Assembly: GCF_014356525.2 (NCBI RefSeq)
Contig: NC_052507.1
Span: 50,194,107-50,258,106, forward strand
Length of the DNA stretch: 64,000 bases
Source: Nilaparvata lugens
Lineage: Eukaryota; Arthropoda; Insecta; Hemiptera; Delphacidae
Reading direction: 5' to 3'
Under the pieces are notes generated by a model. The model did no database searches and was not told the origin of the DNA. It saw nothing but the letters and a program-made list of their open reading frames with translations. Positions 1 to 10,733 of the stretch are shown piece after piece. Within the stretch, counting starts at the first letter, position 1, and every line of letters begins with the position of its first letter. A program made the translations under genes and the position numbers.

Positions 1-412
1 TAGACGTTAATTTAGCATTTGTCTCAAAAATTGTTCTAGCTGAAAAATTAATAATCCATGCCACGTGTAGGCCTAAACATTGACTCAGGAAAACGAAGTT
101 TCAAAACTATGTTTTTCAGGTAGAAAGCAATATAGAAACAGATGTACCTCTTTTAATTTCGACCATATGATTTGGTGATTTTTTAATGAAATCGAATGTA
201 CCATTAATGGAATTTAAACATTAAATCTGAAAAATTTAAAAGGAAAATTAAAATTTGGGCTTCCAGGTGCACGAGATTGATATTTTTAGAATCTATGTGC
301 AAAATTTGGAAATCTAAATCATTCCTGTTTTTCCGGTATGCAATCCACAAGTTGACATGTTTTGAAACGAACACACGAACAAACACAACCCTACTCTCTC
401 TTATTATATAGA
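1..412 (-). mobile_element. Helitron 5' end, minus strand, running off the window
   Basis: Read on the minus strand from 412, the sequence starts TCTATATAATAAGAG and continues into a GTAGGGTTGTG block. The Helitron at 37733-38373 starts almost identically. Helitrons start with TC after a host A, and a T at plus 413 (A on the minus strand) fits. I see no CTAG end or terminal hairpin between 1 and 412, so the element is truncated or extends past the window edge. No coding capacity is visible. Confidence 0.5.
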
Positions 413-514
413 TACCATCTTATAGATCTAATTTTTCTGAACACAACCATATGCATAACTCAATATGTTCAAAAATGTGACTTATCAACTTGTGTCATCT
501 ACCCACAGAGTTGT

Positions 515-718
515 TCTGGTAACTAAATTAAAAATTTTGTCAGATTGGCATTAAGTTGAGTTGACTTTGTTAGGCTGGCACCAAGTTGAAGATTGAAATG
601 CATTTATCCAGGACCTCCTAAATACCAATTTATCCAGTACCTCCTAAATACCTATTTAGGAGGTCCTGATTTATCGCGGAAAAATTGATTGGGTACTGCT
701 ACTTCAGAGCTATTCCTG
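515..718 (-). repeat. dispersed repeat, copy 1 (partner at 16021-16195)
   Basis: This stretch matches the reverse complement of 16021-16195 with scattered substitutions. Shared landmarks are AGTTGAG next to a CACCAAGTTGAAGA block, GATTGGG and ATTCCTGGGA. This copy carries about 75 extra bases (602-678) made of a tandem and inverted repeat, absent from the partner, which marks a later insertion. The family is not recognised. Confidence 0.55.
602..675. repeat. tandem plus inverted repeat around CCTCCTAAATA
   Basis: The block TTTATCCAG-ACCTCCTAAATA occurs twice in tandem (about 602-625 and 629-652) and a third time inverted (653-675). The second and third copies form a near-perfect hairpin. It interrupts a dispersed repeat whose other copy in the window lacks it, so it looks like a small insertion. 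Confidence 0.6.
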
Positions 719-735
719 GGAATATTATATTACTA

Positions 736-963
736 CTAGCCGTCAGGCTCGCTTCGCTCGCCATGTCCGTCTAGCCAGGTGGCTCCGCCCCTGGACCCCC
801 GACTGGATTGTCCAAGAATGAGATCTAGCTTCGCTCGCCTGCATTTTTCATTTGAGCATTTTTATCATAATATGTTACGACGATCCAGTCGGGGGTACAG
901 ACTAAATGTCAGGCTAAACGGATATGGCAAGCGAAGCAAGCCTGACGACCAGTATTATATAGA
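736..963 (-). mobile_element. miniature Helitron, 228 bp
   Basis: On the minus strand the element starts at 963 with TCTATATAATACTGG after a host A and ends at 736 with CTAG before a host T, as Helitrons do. Just inside the 3' end is a GC-rich hairpin built on GCGAGCGAAGCGAGC, the usual Helitron terminal hairpin. The two halves are also imperfect inverted copies: the CGTCAGGCT(C/T)GCTTCGCT block near 742 recurs inverted near 930. It is non-autonomous, and the 69-codon frame it contains is not protein-like. Confidence 0.65.
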
Positions 964-1616
964 TACAGTAAGTGCTGAAGGCTGTTAATAAAAATGGTTC
1001 ATGCATAGACAAATGAAAATCATGATTCTTCATTCTTGAGATTTAAATATATTTATTTTGATTCTAGATAGGAATTAATTTTTCCAGTAATAATATTGTT
1101 TGGAGTACATGATCAAATATTTCAATGTATTTATGTATATTATCAGGGAAAATCACAAACAAAAAATGATTCCAATAATATAATAAATCAAATCAAATCA
1201 AATTGGTTTTTATTAACCATGATAACATGAAACAGCTGTTATATAGCTAAGGTGAACGTTATATTTTCGAGCTCAAAATTTAAGTGGTTTTATTCTTTAT
1301 TTTGTGAATTTAACGTTTTTTTTATGTTTTTACAAAAGTTTTACTATCAATCTATCAAAATTTAAAATTGTTTGTTTTATTCTAATCTATACTCTCAGAT
1401 TGTGATTTGGTGTAGAAAATTGAAATGGACATAACCTATGTATGATATTTGCACAATTTGAAACTGAATTAGGAAATTGAAAAAGTTTTGGGCAATAACC
1501 TGTTTTTTCTTTCCCGATCATTATATTGTTTGTGGTAATCTAATAAATAAATAAATAATTAACAGGGCACAAAAATTCAAATCATACAACAACGCTAAAT
1601 ATTATAACGCTACAAT

Positions 1617-1680
1617 GATTCATAAGCATAGTTTTATTCAGAAGCAAAGTACTTGTGACTGTATTAGCACGATTCAGAAC
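1617..1680. repeat. short direct repeat, copy 1 of 2
   Basis: GATTCATAAGCATAGTTTT, a run of GAAGCAAAGTA and GCACGATTCAGAA recur in the same order and orientation at 1907-1968 with a few substitutions and indels. The 290-bp spacing suggests a local duplication or two copies of a small repeat. Confidence 0.6.
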
Positions 1681-1906
1681 TGGGCTAATATACGGTAGCA
1701 ATATTACGAGAAGTACCTAATTCCTGATTCACCAAAACAAGTGCAGATCACCATGTACAACGGCCTGTAAACAACTGAACAATGGACAGTTGATAACTGT
1801 CTATTTTTCTATTTTATAAACAATCGAATTCATTTCTGGTCAATTATGAATTTAATAGAATCTACCGCGCAGGCGCCAGCAGGCGCCTAAACCCAAAAAA
1901 AGTTAT

Positions 1907-1968
1907 GATTCATATAAGCATAATTTTATTCAGAAGCAAAGTATTTGTGATTCTGCACGATTCAGAAA
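1907..1968. repeat. short direct repeat, copy 2 of 2
   Basis: Second copy of the repeat at 1617-1680, about 85 percent identical by eye, in direct orientation. Confidence 0.6.
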
Positions 1969-2873
1969 ACATTCCAAACAAGAAGATCGTCAGTCGTTAC
2001 AATATTGACCCTATTGGAAACCCCCCCTCACTACAATGACAAGGACGCAGTCTGCTCAATCTCCCCCCCCCCCCAACGTTACCACTCGTGGACAATGACA
2101 ATGTACAGTGTTATACTGTACATTAGTTTTTGCATTTCACCTTTCTTCCAATTGAATACTTGTACCCTATTACCACTTCAAAGAAAGTAAATGTAAATGA
2201 AAAAAAAGTGAACAGAGAATTGGCTTATCTTGGAAATCTTGCAGTATACTAAAAGTATTTTTTTATTGCAGAAATTTTCGTTGAAGCATGAACTATTATT
2301 CATTCATATTATCCAATAACTTACTTTTTCTCGAGAATTTAGGAATGATTGGTTGTTTTCTAATTATAGTATAAGAAAAAACATGTAAAGCTTGATCTCT
2401 CCAAAACTAAATTTTTCCCGGGTAGTATCATGTAAAGTTCTTTGGTTGAATTTGAATTGCCATGCATGGCCCAACATGGATAATAAAGAATTCGATGAGA
2501 GAAGAATGAACCATGTCTCCAAGATAGCTGTACAAATAGAATATAGTACAGATTTCATGTGATATTGAAATGAAATGGGAATAAATAATAATATGGATGT
2601 CAAACTACTGTATAAGCATATAGAATAATAGAGCATATTATATGGATATAGTATATAACATAAAACACAATAGCGCAGACAAGAAGACGGGCAATATCTC
2701 ATTGAACAAAAACAATCAATTGTTTCGACAACCGAAAACCAGTTTTCCGGTTCTCCGGTGTGAGTGTGTATACTCAGAATCATAGCAGTTGGGACTGTGT
2801 TAGTGAGTTCGACCACACTTTTTCGAAAGGCTAGTAGGGAATTGAAGCTTTCTCGATTGAAACTTCTTTGCAG

Positions 2874-3187
2874 GTACTTCGTTCTAGCGTGTTTCGGACG
2901 CTATTTTCCAACCGATAATCATGAAAATGGTACCAAATTGTTCAGAAAGATTTGGACATCTGGCGCCGTACCGCCAAATTTTGATATCACTTATCAATTT
3001 TTTCCTATTGAACGTCAAACTTTGCCAAATTTTCTCCAAGTTCATCGAATTTTAAAGTCATTTTATAGTTGGAAAATTTGAATTTGGCGGTACGGCGCCA
3101 GATGTCCAAATCTTTCTGAACAATTTGGTACCATTTTCATGATTATCGGTTGGAAAATAGCGTCCGAAACACGCTAGAACAAAGTGC
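2874..3187. mobile_element. foldback MITE with near-perfect 107-bp arms
   Basis: The left arm (2874-2980) and right arm (3081-3187) are inverted copies with only a couple of mismatches near the outer edge. Both contain the stretch TCTGGCGCCGTACCGCCAAA. The unique spacer is 100 bp. No transposase frame is present, and the arms would extrude as a long hairpin. Target duplications are not clear, so the superfamily is unknown. Confidence 0.75.
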
Positions 3188-3227
3188 CTGTTTCAGCCCT
3201 TTTTCCGAATTATAACATTGCTCTTAA

Positions 3228-3338
3228 GTGGAGGATGATTTCCGAAAGATGGGGATAAGAGCATGGAGACGAAAAGCATGTGACCGTGATGTGTGGAAGG
3301 CTCTTGTGCGAGAGGCTAAAACTCACATTGAGCTGTAA
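3228..3338 (+). pseudogene. C-terminal fragment of a LINE reverse transcriptase protein
   Basis: A 36-codon open stretch ends at the TAA at 3336-3338. It reads as a basic tail with the pattern R-K-M-G-x-R-x-W-R-R-K-A, then D-R-D-x-W, then EAKTH, which I recognise as the typical last residues of insect LINE ORF2 proteins. Everything upstream is missing because the foldback MITE ends 40 bp away. The stop is followed within 8 bp by a (GAA)n run (3346-3359), which fits a LINE 3' tail. It is a 5'-truncated copy or a fragment. Confidence 0.6.
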
Positions 3339-3393
3339 AGTTAGAAGAAGAAGAAGATTTTCAACATATCAGATGTTGTCTCTCAGTTAACTA

Positions 3394-4940
3394 TCAGATA
3401 CCTTTCTTTGAAACATATCCATAATGCATCAATTCTGGACATGTGCTGTGGCCCAGTTTTGGTGACCATTGCAGTTCATAATCACTGAATAGTTTGTTTA
3501 CTGTTTGGAATTCGCCATTTTCAGTTGGTAACAATACTAAGGAACTTAGATTTACATTTACATTTACATTCGAAAATACTTTCTCAGCTGAGTCAGTAAC
3601 AAATGTTTGATGGCTTTGATTAGCGACATTGTGCATGTCTACCCTGCTCATTTGTTTATTACCGGCCAATGTGTTGGTGTTTTCAACAGGCAGCTGTCTC
3701 GGCTCTAAATGGAGGAGCGAATGATGACGCGAATTACAGTGACTGCACGGCTTCCTTCTTCTACAATCTCTAATAAAGTGCCCTGCCAATAAACAGCATA
3801 TACATAGTTCCCATTCTTTTACACGTTTTAATCTATCAGACGGTTTGAGATTCAAGAACACTTTACAATTTTCCAGCTCATGAGAATTATTACATTCAAT
3901 ACATTTCAGCTCGTCCGATTTCGATTTAACAATCATAGCTAAAGCCTTGTAATTTCCCATAGTGGATTTCGATTTCCCAAACTGCTTACGTGAGGATGCT
4001 TCTGACAATTTAGATGACCCCAATAAATCAGTGGATTTGGTAGCCTCCAAAATAACAGCTTCATCATTCAAAAATATTTGGAAGTTTTTCAAATCGGATA
4101 CTGTTCCATTTCTTAGCAGTCTCTGCCACTTCTCTCTCAATTCTTCAGTCAGTTTTTCATGTAAGAAAAATAATAATGGAATCGACCAGTCATTAACTGA
4201 ATGACCAATTGGTTTTAGTGCTGCAATATACTCAGCTAAATGGGTGATGAATTTTCATAGCGAGTCTGGTTGCTTATTAACTACTGGCATATCAAAAACT
4301 GCTTGCAAGTATGCGTCAGTCAGCTTGTAAGAGTCATTGTAGCGATTCAATAATATTTTCCATGCTACAGCATAATGATCACTTGTCAATGGGACTACAG
4401 AAATGACTGACAGTGCATCGCCTCTCAGAACAGACTGAAGATACATATGTTTTTGTATGTCAGCAATTTGACCATTATTATGAACCGTGGCTTCGAATAA
4501 ATCTTTAAATTGACTCCAAATTTTCAAATTGCCATCAAAAGTCATTAAAGGAAGCTTAGGTAGAGCAACTAGCGAGATATTTCCAGTTGTAGGTGAAGAA
4601 GCTACATTGGAAGAAATAATATTCAAATTTGTTTGAGTGGATGGTAAGGTTTCAAGAATAGCCTTGACATTGAAAAAAACTCATCAAATTGGCTCATCAA
4701 ATTTTCAAGCTCAGTTGTTTCCAATCGAGGATTTTGTTTGTTATAGTAGCTCTGCATCTTATCTATTATATCATTGAACTCCACCTGGTGGTGATCGATA
4801 TGCTCACCCATAACTTTCAATAAATTCTTCATTTTTTTATTTTTCATATCCTTTCCGAGAGCTTCGGCAATTTCATTAATCCGTTTTATTTTACGGATTA
4901 ATGCATCTCTTTGAAATGTCGAGTCTTCGATAACACCCAT
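3394..4940 (-). pseudogene. gag: BEL/Pao gag polyprotein, disrupted
   Basis: Gag packages the retroelement RNA. I place the start at the ATG at 4940-4938 (MGVIEDS); the longer upstream frame is leader. From N to C terminus: a helical, lysine-rich segment, a DUF1759-type core (FDGNLKIWSQFKDLFEATV, about 4560-4470), and Cys/His clusters near 3915-3740 including CIECNNSHELENC, CICCLLAGHFIRDC and CSHCNSRHH, typical of Pao zinc knuckles. It then enters a protease-like start (LVLLPT) but goes out of register and stops at 3394. Two lesions split it: a one-base shift in a T-run (plus 4673-4679) and an in-frame TGA at 4257-4255, probably from CGA. Downstream pol is missing. Confidence 0.8.
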
Positions 4941-5316
4941 AGTGAGGCGATAACAGTGAATGCTCGTCGAGAGAGAGTGTAAGACAAAGAGCCAAACAAG
5001 AATAATAGGGAAAACACGAGAGCAGGCGACACAATGAAGTAGTGTAATGAACAATGGCTAGCTTATACAAGCCAAGCCAGCATTTCAACTTATGCTCGAT
5101 AGAAATGATTGGTTATGAGGCTTATAATACTGTATCGATACTCTTGGAACAAACAATATCTGCTATTAATAACGGAGTAATGACAATAATCAATGCAAAT
5201 AACTGCAAGTATCCTTTGAAAAAAGTAACAGTTCCAGTTACTGTTACAGCTAGATGACATATAAGTCTTTCTCTACTTATCAACACAAACTTGCCAGTCC
5301 AGCCTTGTGGTGCCAA

Positions 5317-5949
5317 TGCAACAATCTTAAGCAATAAAACTACGACTCAATTATTTACGAAAATATTACTTGTTCTACTCAATTCCTAACTTAAATTGAG
5401 CCCAAATTTCTTAAGAATACCACAAATAAAGCGTATATTCATCTACGACAACAAAAACAAGCCATATACACAGAAAAACCAAGAATAAAATAGGCATAAA
5501 AAACGACAAACCTATAAGACGATTTTTCAAACTTATGTCCTATCCAAATTCGATTAACAAATCAATCCCGGATGGTTGGACCATGTTTATTCGACAGAGG
5601 CTGGCTCAAAACAGCACTCTGGTTTGTGCACTGTATCAATTACATCGAGAACTTTTTGGGGTTGTCTGGCATTGGGTAGCAAGTTGAACAATTTAAATGG
5701 CTAAGTGCACAATAACATAGGCCTACCTTCATGTCCAAATCCTCCTTGCTTCTAGGATCCCGGGTCCAGATCACGATACAAGAGGAGACGACACTTGTAA
5801 TAAATCACAATAAATCAATAAATCACTTTGCAAAAAATCGACATTACGAGATGTGAGCTGTTTGATTGGCTGTCAATCGGCAACTGGCATGATTATGCTA
5901 TACGCATCACCCTTTAATTGCCCCCTCCACCACACAATGCCAGACAACA
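5317..5949 (-). repeat. putative 5' LTR of the BEL/Pao element
   Basis: On the minus strand this begins TGTTGTCTGGCATTG and ends GATTGTTGCA, matching the TG...CA rule. It is followed directly by TTGGCACCACAAGG, a plausible primer-binding region. A minus-strand AATAAA lies at plus 5586-5591. The second LTR is missing, so the boundaries cannot be confirmed by comparison. Confidence 0.45.
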
Positions 5950-5954
5950 AAAGG

Positions 5955-6900
5955 GAACATTCATATAACATCTGAACAATGCCATATATCACTGTCTAAA
6001 CCAACTTATTTGGTGAAGAATATAGTTGGATGGTAATCTTCTTGATACTTCAATACTGGTTACTCAATGAATAGAAATGAGATTGGTCATGCATGGAAGT
6101 AGGGGAACAAAAAAAGGATACACCATAAAAAATTTGATATGTGTATTACACAGAAAGATATCAACAAATAAATAAATATAGAAATATATAGAGCAACAAG
6201 CAAAAAATAGTAAAAATAAGAACAATTTATATATATCAGAAAGAAAATATCACAGATTAGCTCATTTGTTTTTTTATAGCACGAAACTTCACCATGTGCT
6301 TTTCAAAATCATTAATCATATGCATTTATTTTATGCAGCTTAGATATCGACTTGCTGCTGCTTGTTGATTTGAAAATCTCAATATATATCTTCTTCCCAA
6401 TAAAATAAAAATAATCAATTCATAAATCAAAAATCTCAAATATAATAATATGTATAGATCTCAGAATATATCTCAGGGCTTAAGGTTCGGCCTCCAGTGG
6501 AATTAGATAAATCAATTTATCCAGTGAACATGAGCTTCATTTATATCTTTATAATTCACTAATAAATCAATGATTGAGTGAGCATATTTATATTCAACAT
6601 TAAATTAAAATATTTCTTTAACTGTGTATCCCTAGACATATGAATCAGATATAGTTTTTAGTTACTAAAAATACGTTTTTATACTTTTTAAGACTTGCGC
6701 AAGTTTTATTATAACTCTCAATATTAATAGCCTTTTGATGAGCTAGCTTTTTATATTTTTATTTTACTCGAAGCAATGAGGGCGCCCTAAATTTATATAT
6801 TTTGACAATTATCACTCATGTGCTTAATCTCATAAGACAATGGTGGTGATCCAAATTTCCTGTCGTCCTGGATTTTCTGGTGGCTGAAGTCGTCTACTCC
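5955..6900 (-). repeat. LTR-like dispersed repeat, copy A
   Basis: About 900 bp align by eye, in the same orientation, with 31313-32200. Shared landmarks include CCAACTTATTTG(A/G)TGAAGAATA, ATCTCAGGGCTT, AACATGAGCTTCA and GAGCTAGC followed by AGCAATGAGGGC. Copy B lies just upstream of a minus-strand gag, so I infer these are LTRs of a Ty3/gypsy-like family and that copy A is the 3' LTR of the gag remnant at 8795-10672. Its left edge abuts the BEL LTR at 5949, suggesting the BEL element truncated it. Confidence 0.5.
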
Positions 6901-8794
6901 AAGGGAATAAATAGATATCTAAATGACTTATGCTTTAATATAGCATCACTAAGTCTTATACAAATTAATTTATGAATTTAACATTTAATCTCTCAAACGT
7001 ACAATTTAACAACAAGGGACTTGTGCTCTATAAAATTTAGTGGCGTTCCATGGTGGTGTCTGGCGAGCAAATGGGCTCTGTTCTACCCCTATTTTCTACA
7101 ATCGTACTTCAGACTTACAAATTTGCATATATTTGAATATTCAGTCACTATGCCATTAGAAAGATCAAATAGTCCATGTCAATCTGCTAAGTTATCACCT
7201 ATATCTTTGGTATTATATTTTATAAATACTCGGACCACATCTGATACATAAACTGAGTAGTGATAACTTATAATTTTTTATCATTTATATAAATATCTAT
7301 GGATAATTTTGAATCGGCTCACTATTGCCACCCATCAATTACTGCAATTTGATTGGTTCATGCAAAATTCATAAATGTATCCATGCGCCTACTGAATATC
7401 CTACTTCCTTAATATTTTTATTCATTCTATGTATTTTGTTCATGTTCATTACAAATAATATATTTTTTTTTATTTTAAAAGTTGTTTTCCCCTCTACTAT
7501 AAGTTGCCATGTGCTTACAAAATCCTTTAGTTGAATACTATTTGTTTACAACAAAATTTGCCAAGGTGTCTGGCTAGATTTCAAATTATATGGCTTGATC
7601 GATTATTAGGTTGCTGACCAGTAGGTATTATAGCCTAACCTCAAAATTCCAATACTTTCTATAATATAATGAATAGCAAAAAATGAAAATTCTTTTCTAT
7701 TTGGCTGTTCTAATTTTAGCCATGATACCCATTATTATCTAATCTTTCATTTGTTGCTATCGCACTGGGCGATAATAGAGCAGCTGTTTGCTCAAGACCT
7801 ATAAAACTCTTCCAATTAGCGATTTTGCTTGTTTATCAAAATTTGATTCGTTACACACGCCCCCGAATTTTAAATCAAAATATTTTGAGAATCAACAATG
7901 TTTTTAATACAAATTCTTCCTTTAAAACATCAACATAACCTAGAAATATCTACCGAAAACACTTTCAAAACTTCATAACAATTCGCAGACCTTCTCTGCA
8001 TGCACCCCCTTAAATCTCCATCAAGACAATAATAAATTCCTCCTTATCAACATGAAAATATCATAAATATAACATCTCAAATCAATTTCTTTCTTCTCCA
8101 ATCACAATACAACATTTTCAAATCTGCCGCTCGGCAGTGATGCCAACCTACTTTCTACATAACAAATATTTTGATTCTTACACCATGAATCTCTTCTAAA
8201 AATACTTTTGAGTAACAATTTTGGGCTCATACATCATTAACAATTTTCAGGTCTCTTATTTTAATAATATACTCTAGATACAGGTACAATTCTTCCTTTG
8301 CTATACTTGGTTTTGGGCTTCATAATGGTAACTTGTTTCATTTGAGGTTTTCTGGTAACAACGTGTTAATAACAATGATAATAATATAAAACATCTAAAT
8401 AAATATATATAACATTAACTGATACAATGAATAAAATATATAGATAGTTTTTTGGGAACATTCTTTTTACAAACATATGTTGATGGGGCTACATGCTTCT
8501 GATTTAGATGGCCTTTGTGATCTACAGAGGGTCTTCTTAATGTCACAATATCTAGCTTTCTATTTCTATTGGATCCAGTTAACCTAACTTTTGATATTTC
8601 CACACTTTAAGGTGATAAACTTTTTTTATTCTACATATCCTCTCTTGTGCCCTTTTTTATACGATGCTTAGTGAGAAAATACATAATTAATAATTGTTCT
8701 TTGGTTTGTTACAGGCCTCTATCGGTTGGAGTGAATTAAAAATCGAATTTGGCGACGCGAGGTGATACTTCAATGTTAAGTCTATTAAGACAGG
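6901..8794. other. AT-rich stretch between LTR-like repeat and gag remnant
   Basis: No convincing protein frame is seen. If copy A is a 3' LTR, this is where pol would lie, but no reverse transcriptase or integrase motif survives on either strand. The stretch contains the 89-bp repeat at 7765-7853 and is probably decayed or unrelated filler. Confidence 0.4.
7765..7853. repeat. 89-bp direct repeat, copy 1
   Basis: GCGAT-ATAGAGCAGCTGTTTG through TTTATCAAAATTTGATTC recurs at 10648-10733 in the same orientation with few differences. It is 2.9 kb from its partner. Function unknown; it may be a piece of LTR or leader. Confidence 0.65.
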
Positions 8795-9838
8795 TCAGTA
8801 ATTGGTTGATGATATTGCTTTCATTTGTCTTCTTATCACATTTTCTTCCAAATTCGACAATACTGCATGTAGAAATTTTGTGGCTTTCCTGTATCTTCTT
8901 GCGTTTCTGCTTGTAGATAATGATGTTAGGTTATCTGCTATTGATTGGTGAGGCTGTCCTATTATTGATAATTTTTCCTTCATAAATTCAAAGCCCCAGT
9001 ATCTTGTGTATCCTTTTAAACAATTCCTTGCTTTCTTAATGGTAATTCCTTTCAATTCTTTCTTTTCCTATTCATCCTGTAGTCTTAATTCATGTTTCCT
9101 CTCATTTCCATTCAATATTCTCGATTTCGGTTCTTTATAAATCATTATACTCACAACAATAAACATTTTTATAATATTAACTTTCCAATTATCAATAGTG
9201 GATTCTTTTAATAATAACAATACAATATATATATCCTGGTGTCGGTTGTTCGGTGTCCTCCTCGGGTGCTTGAAGCATGCATGTGGATGGTATGCGTGCA
9301 CGCAGTTCCTCCTTCATTGCTTCCGCCTCTGGGCCTGGCGATGCATGCTCCTTCTCTCCCATAGTCCGTCCTCCCTGTCCTCCATCTTGGGGTCCTTGGC
9401 CTGCTGCTGGGGAATCCATTGGTGCGCGGGTGTGGCATTCAAAGCGGGTAGATAGCATGTAGGCTCCATATTCACCAACTCTTTGATTGCATGATCCTGA
9501 TGGTGGTTGGTGTTCTCCTGCAGTGATGGATCTTCGGTGGGGAATATAAGGCTCAAGAGGGATTGATGCTTGCGGGGTATTTTAAGTGCATGGTGGGCAG
9601 CAGTTTTTGGTGATGGTTCATCTTGTATTGGTTTCTGTTCTTCTAATAATATTTCTGGTTAATCGTTCACAAAGGTGGTATATGAGGCTGAGGTATTTTT
9701 ATTTTCTATATCTATTTTTTCTGAGCTTATGTGGGTTGTATCGGGGCTATCATATAGTTGTAATTGTTCAGATGTAGTCTTCTCTGTGTTTGGTGGTGGG
9801 TTATCCGGTGTTGGTTTCTGTGTTTTTTGTTGATTTAA
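8795..9838 (-). pseudogene. degenerate protein-like region downstream of gag, function unknown
   Basis: Minus-strand frames continue on from the gag/nucleocapsid frame at 9839, interrupted by stops and shifts. The first part is rich in Thr, Pro, Glu and Asp (about 9838-9560); the next is a Gln/Glu/Arg-rich stretch (to about 9300). After that comes a short hydrophobic segment (IIKMFIVVSIMIY, near 9170-9130) followed by a charged tail, and finally an 86-codon basic frame ending at 8795. I do not recognise protease, reverse transcriptase or integrase motifs. The hydrophobic segment could be a membrane anchor, but this is speculative. Base composition around 9250-9560 is richer in G/C than its neighbours. 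Confidence 0.35.
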
Positions 9839-10672
9839 TCAGGATGCATGCTCTATTGTATAATTGGTACTTATTTGTTGTGGTGGCAGTTTATAGTTTC
9901 TGTTGTAATTATTATGAGTATATCCAGTATTAGTGTTCAATTTGTCATGGTCATCATAAGAATTCTTTCGATTTGCTTGTTGTGAATAATGATTTGTTGA
10001 ACGATTCTGAAAATTTCCATTATTCCTATTATTACTCTGATTATGTTCGCCGCAATGCTCAAAACAATGTGTCATTCGGGGATGATGATATGGTAATGAT
10101 TCATAAACTTTGAATTATGTTGATTTTGAATGTATGACTGATCTGACCGGTGATTTGGTATTGCCGTCACAGATTGTATATTGTATGAATGATTTATCAG
10201 ATGTTTGCAACCAGTTATTGGTTGTGTAGCCTATGCTGTTCTGACTCGGAAGGGTAGCTTTTTCAAGATTATATTTGCTAAAGCAGAATCATTTATTGGC
10301 ACATCCAATTGAGCATTTTTCAATTTAAGCAACAAAATTGATATATGTGTCGTCTGTCCTAGTATCAAATTCACAAGATATGATATTGGCTAGTGTATCC
10401 ATTTGTTTATTTTTACTCAAATATTGTTCCAGGAAAGCTGCACTGAATTCGTCTAACGTCCTGAATTCGTGATTATGGATCTGGAAAAACATCAGAGGTT
10501 CACTGCTCAACAAACTGATTAATCGGAGTCGCCACATATTCCAAGAGGTGGGTGTTATGGATTTTACCAATTTTATCTGATCTTTAAATTGTTTGGGTTG
10601 AAGATAGTGGTCTGTATTGTCAAAACGGCCTAATCCATTGAAACAGCGATGATAGAGCAGCTGTTTGCTCAA
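9839..10672 (-). pseudogene. gag: Ty3/gypsy-like gag, 5'-truncated and frameshifted (copy A)
   Basis: The frame from 10672 contains a retrotransposon gag core: the pattern L-Q-P-K-Q-F then W-N-M-W-R-L-R-L-x-S-L-L-S-S, and TLDEFSAAFLEQYLS. The gag at 26521-26961 has the same landmarks (WFEWKLQLCSLLKSD and SLDEFLSNFKQRYWS), so the two are homologous but diverged. After a frameshift near 10325 the gag continues in another frame (INDSALANIILKKLPFRVR). It then reaches an Asn/Gln-rich basic region (10075-9839) with a lone CFEHCGEH cluster, possibly a decayed nucleocapsid knuckle. The N-terminus is lost at the 10648-10733 repeat. Confidence 0.6.
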
Positions 10673-10733
10673 GACCTATAAGATTCTTTGAATTAGCAAT
10701 TTTGCTTGTTTATCAAAATTTGATTCATTATAA
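10648..10733. repeat. 89-bp direct repeat, copy 2
   Basis: Second copy of the repeat at 7765-7853. It overlaps the truncated start of gag copy A, so it probably marks the breakpoint at which the gag N-terminus was lost. Confidence 0.6.

Larger units (their letters stand above)
964..2873. other. AT-rich intergenic sequence, no gene seen
   Basis: No protein-like reading frame or RNA gene is recognisable. The stretch contains one degenerate direct repeat pair (1617-1680 and 1907-1968), a short GC-rich palindromic patch near 1866-1888, and C-runs near 2022 and 2065. Confidence 0.5.
3394..5949 (-). mobile_element. BEL/Pao LTR retrotransposon remnant (5' LTR, leader, gag)
   Basis: Minus-strand order is a putative LTR (5949-5317), a leader, and gag (4940-3394). 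The element stops soon after the start of the protease-like region, at about 3370, next to a LINE tail; protease, reverse transcriptase, integrase and the 3' LTR are absent. The gag has one frameshift and one internal stop, so the copy cannot encode its protein. The family call rests on the DUF1759-like segment and the zinc-knuckle array. Confidence 0.75.
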
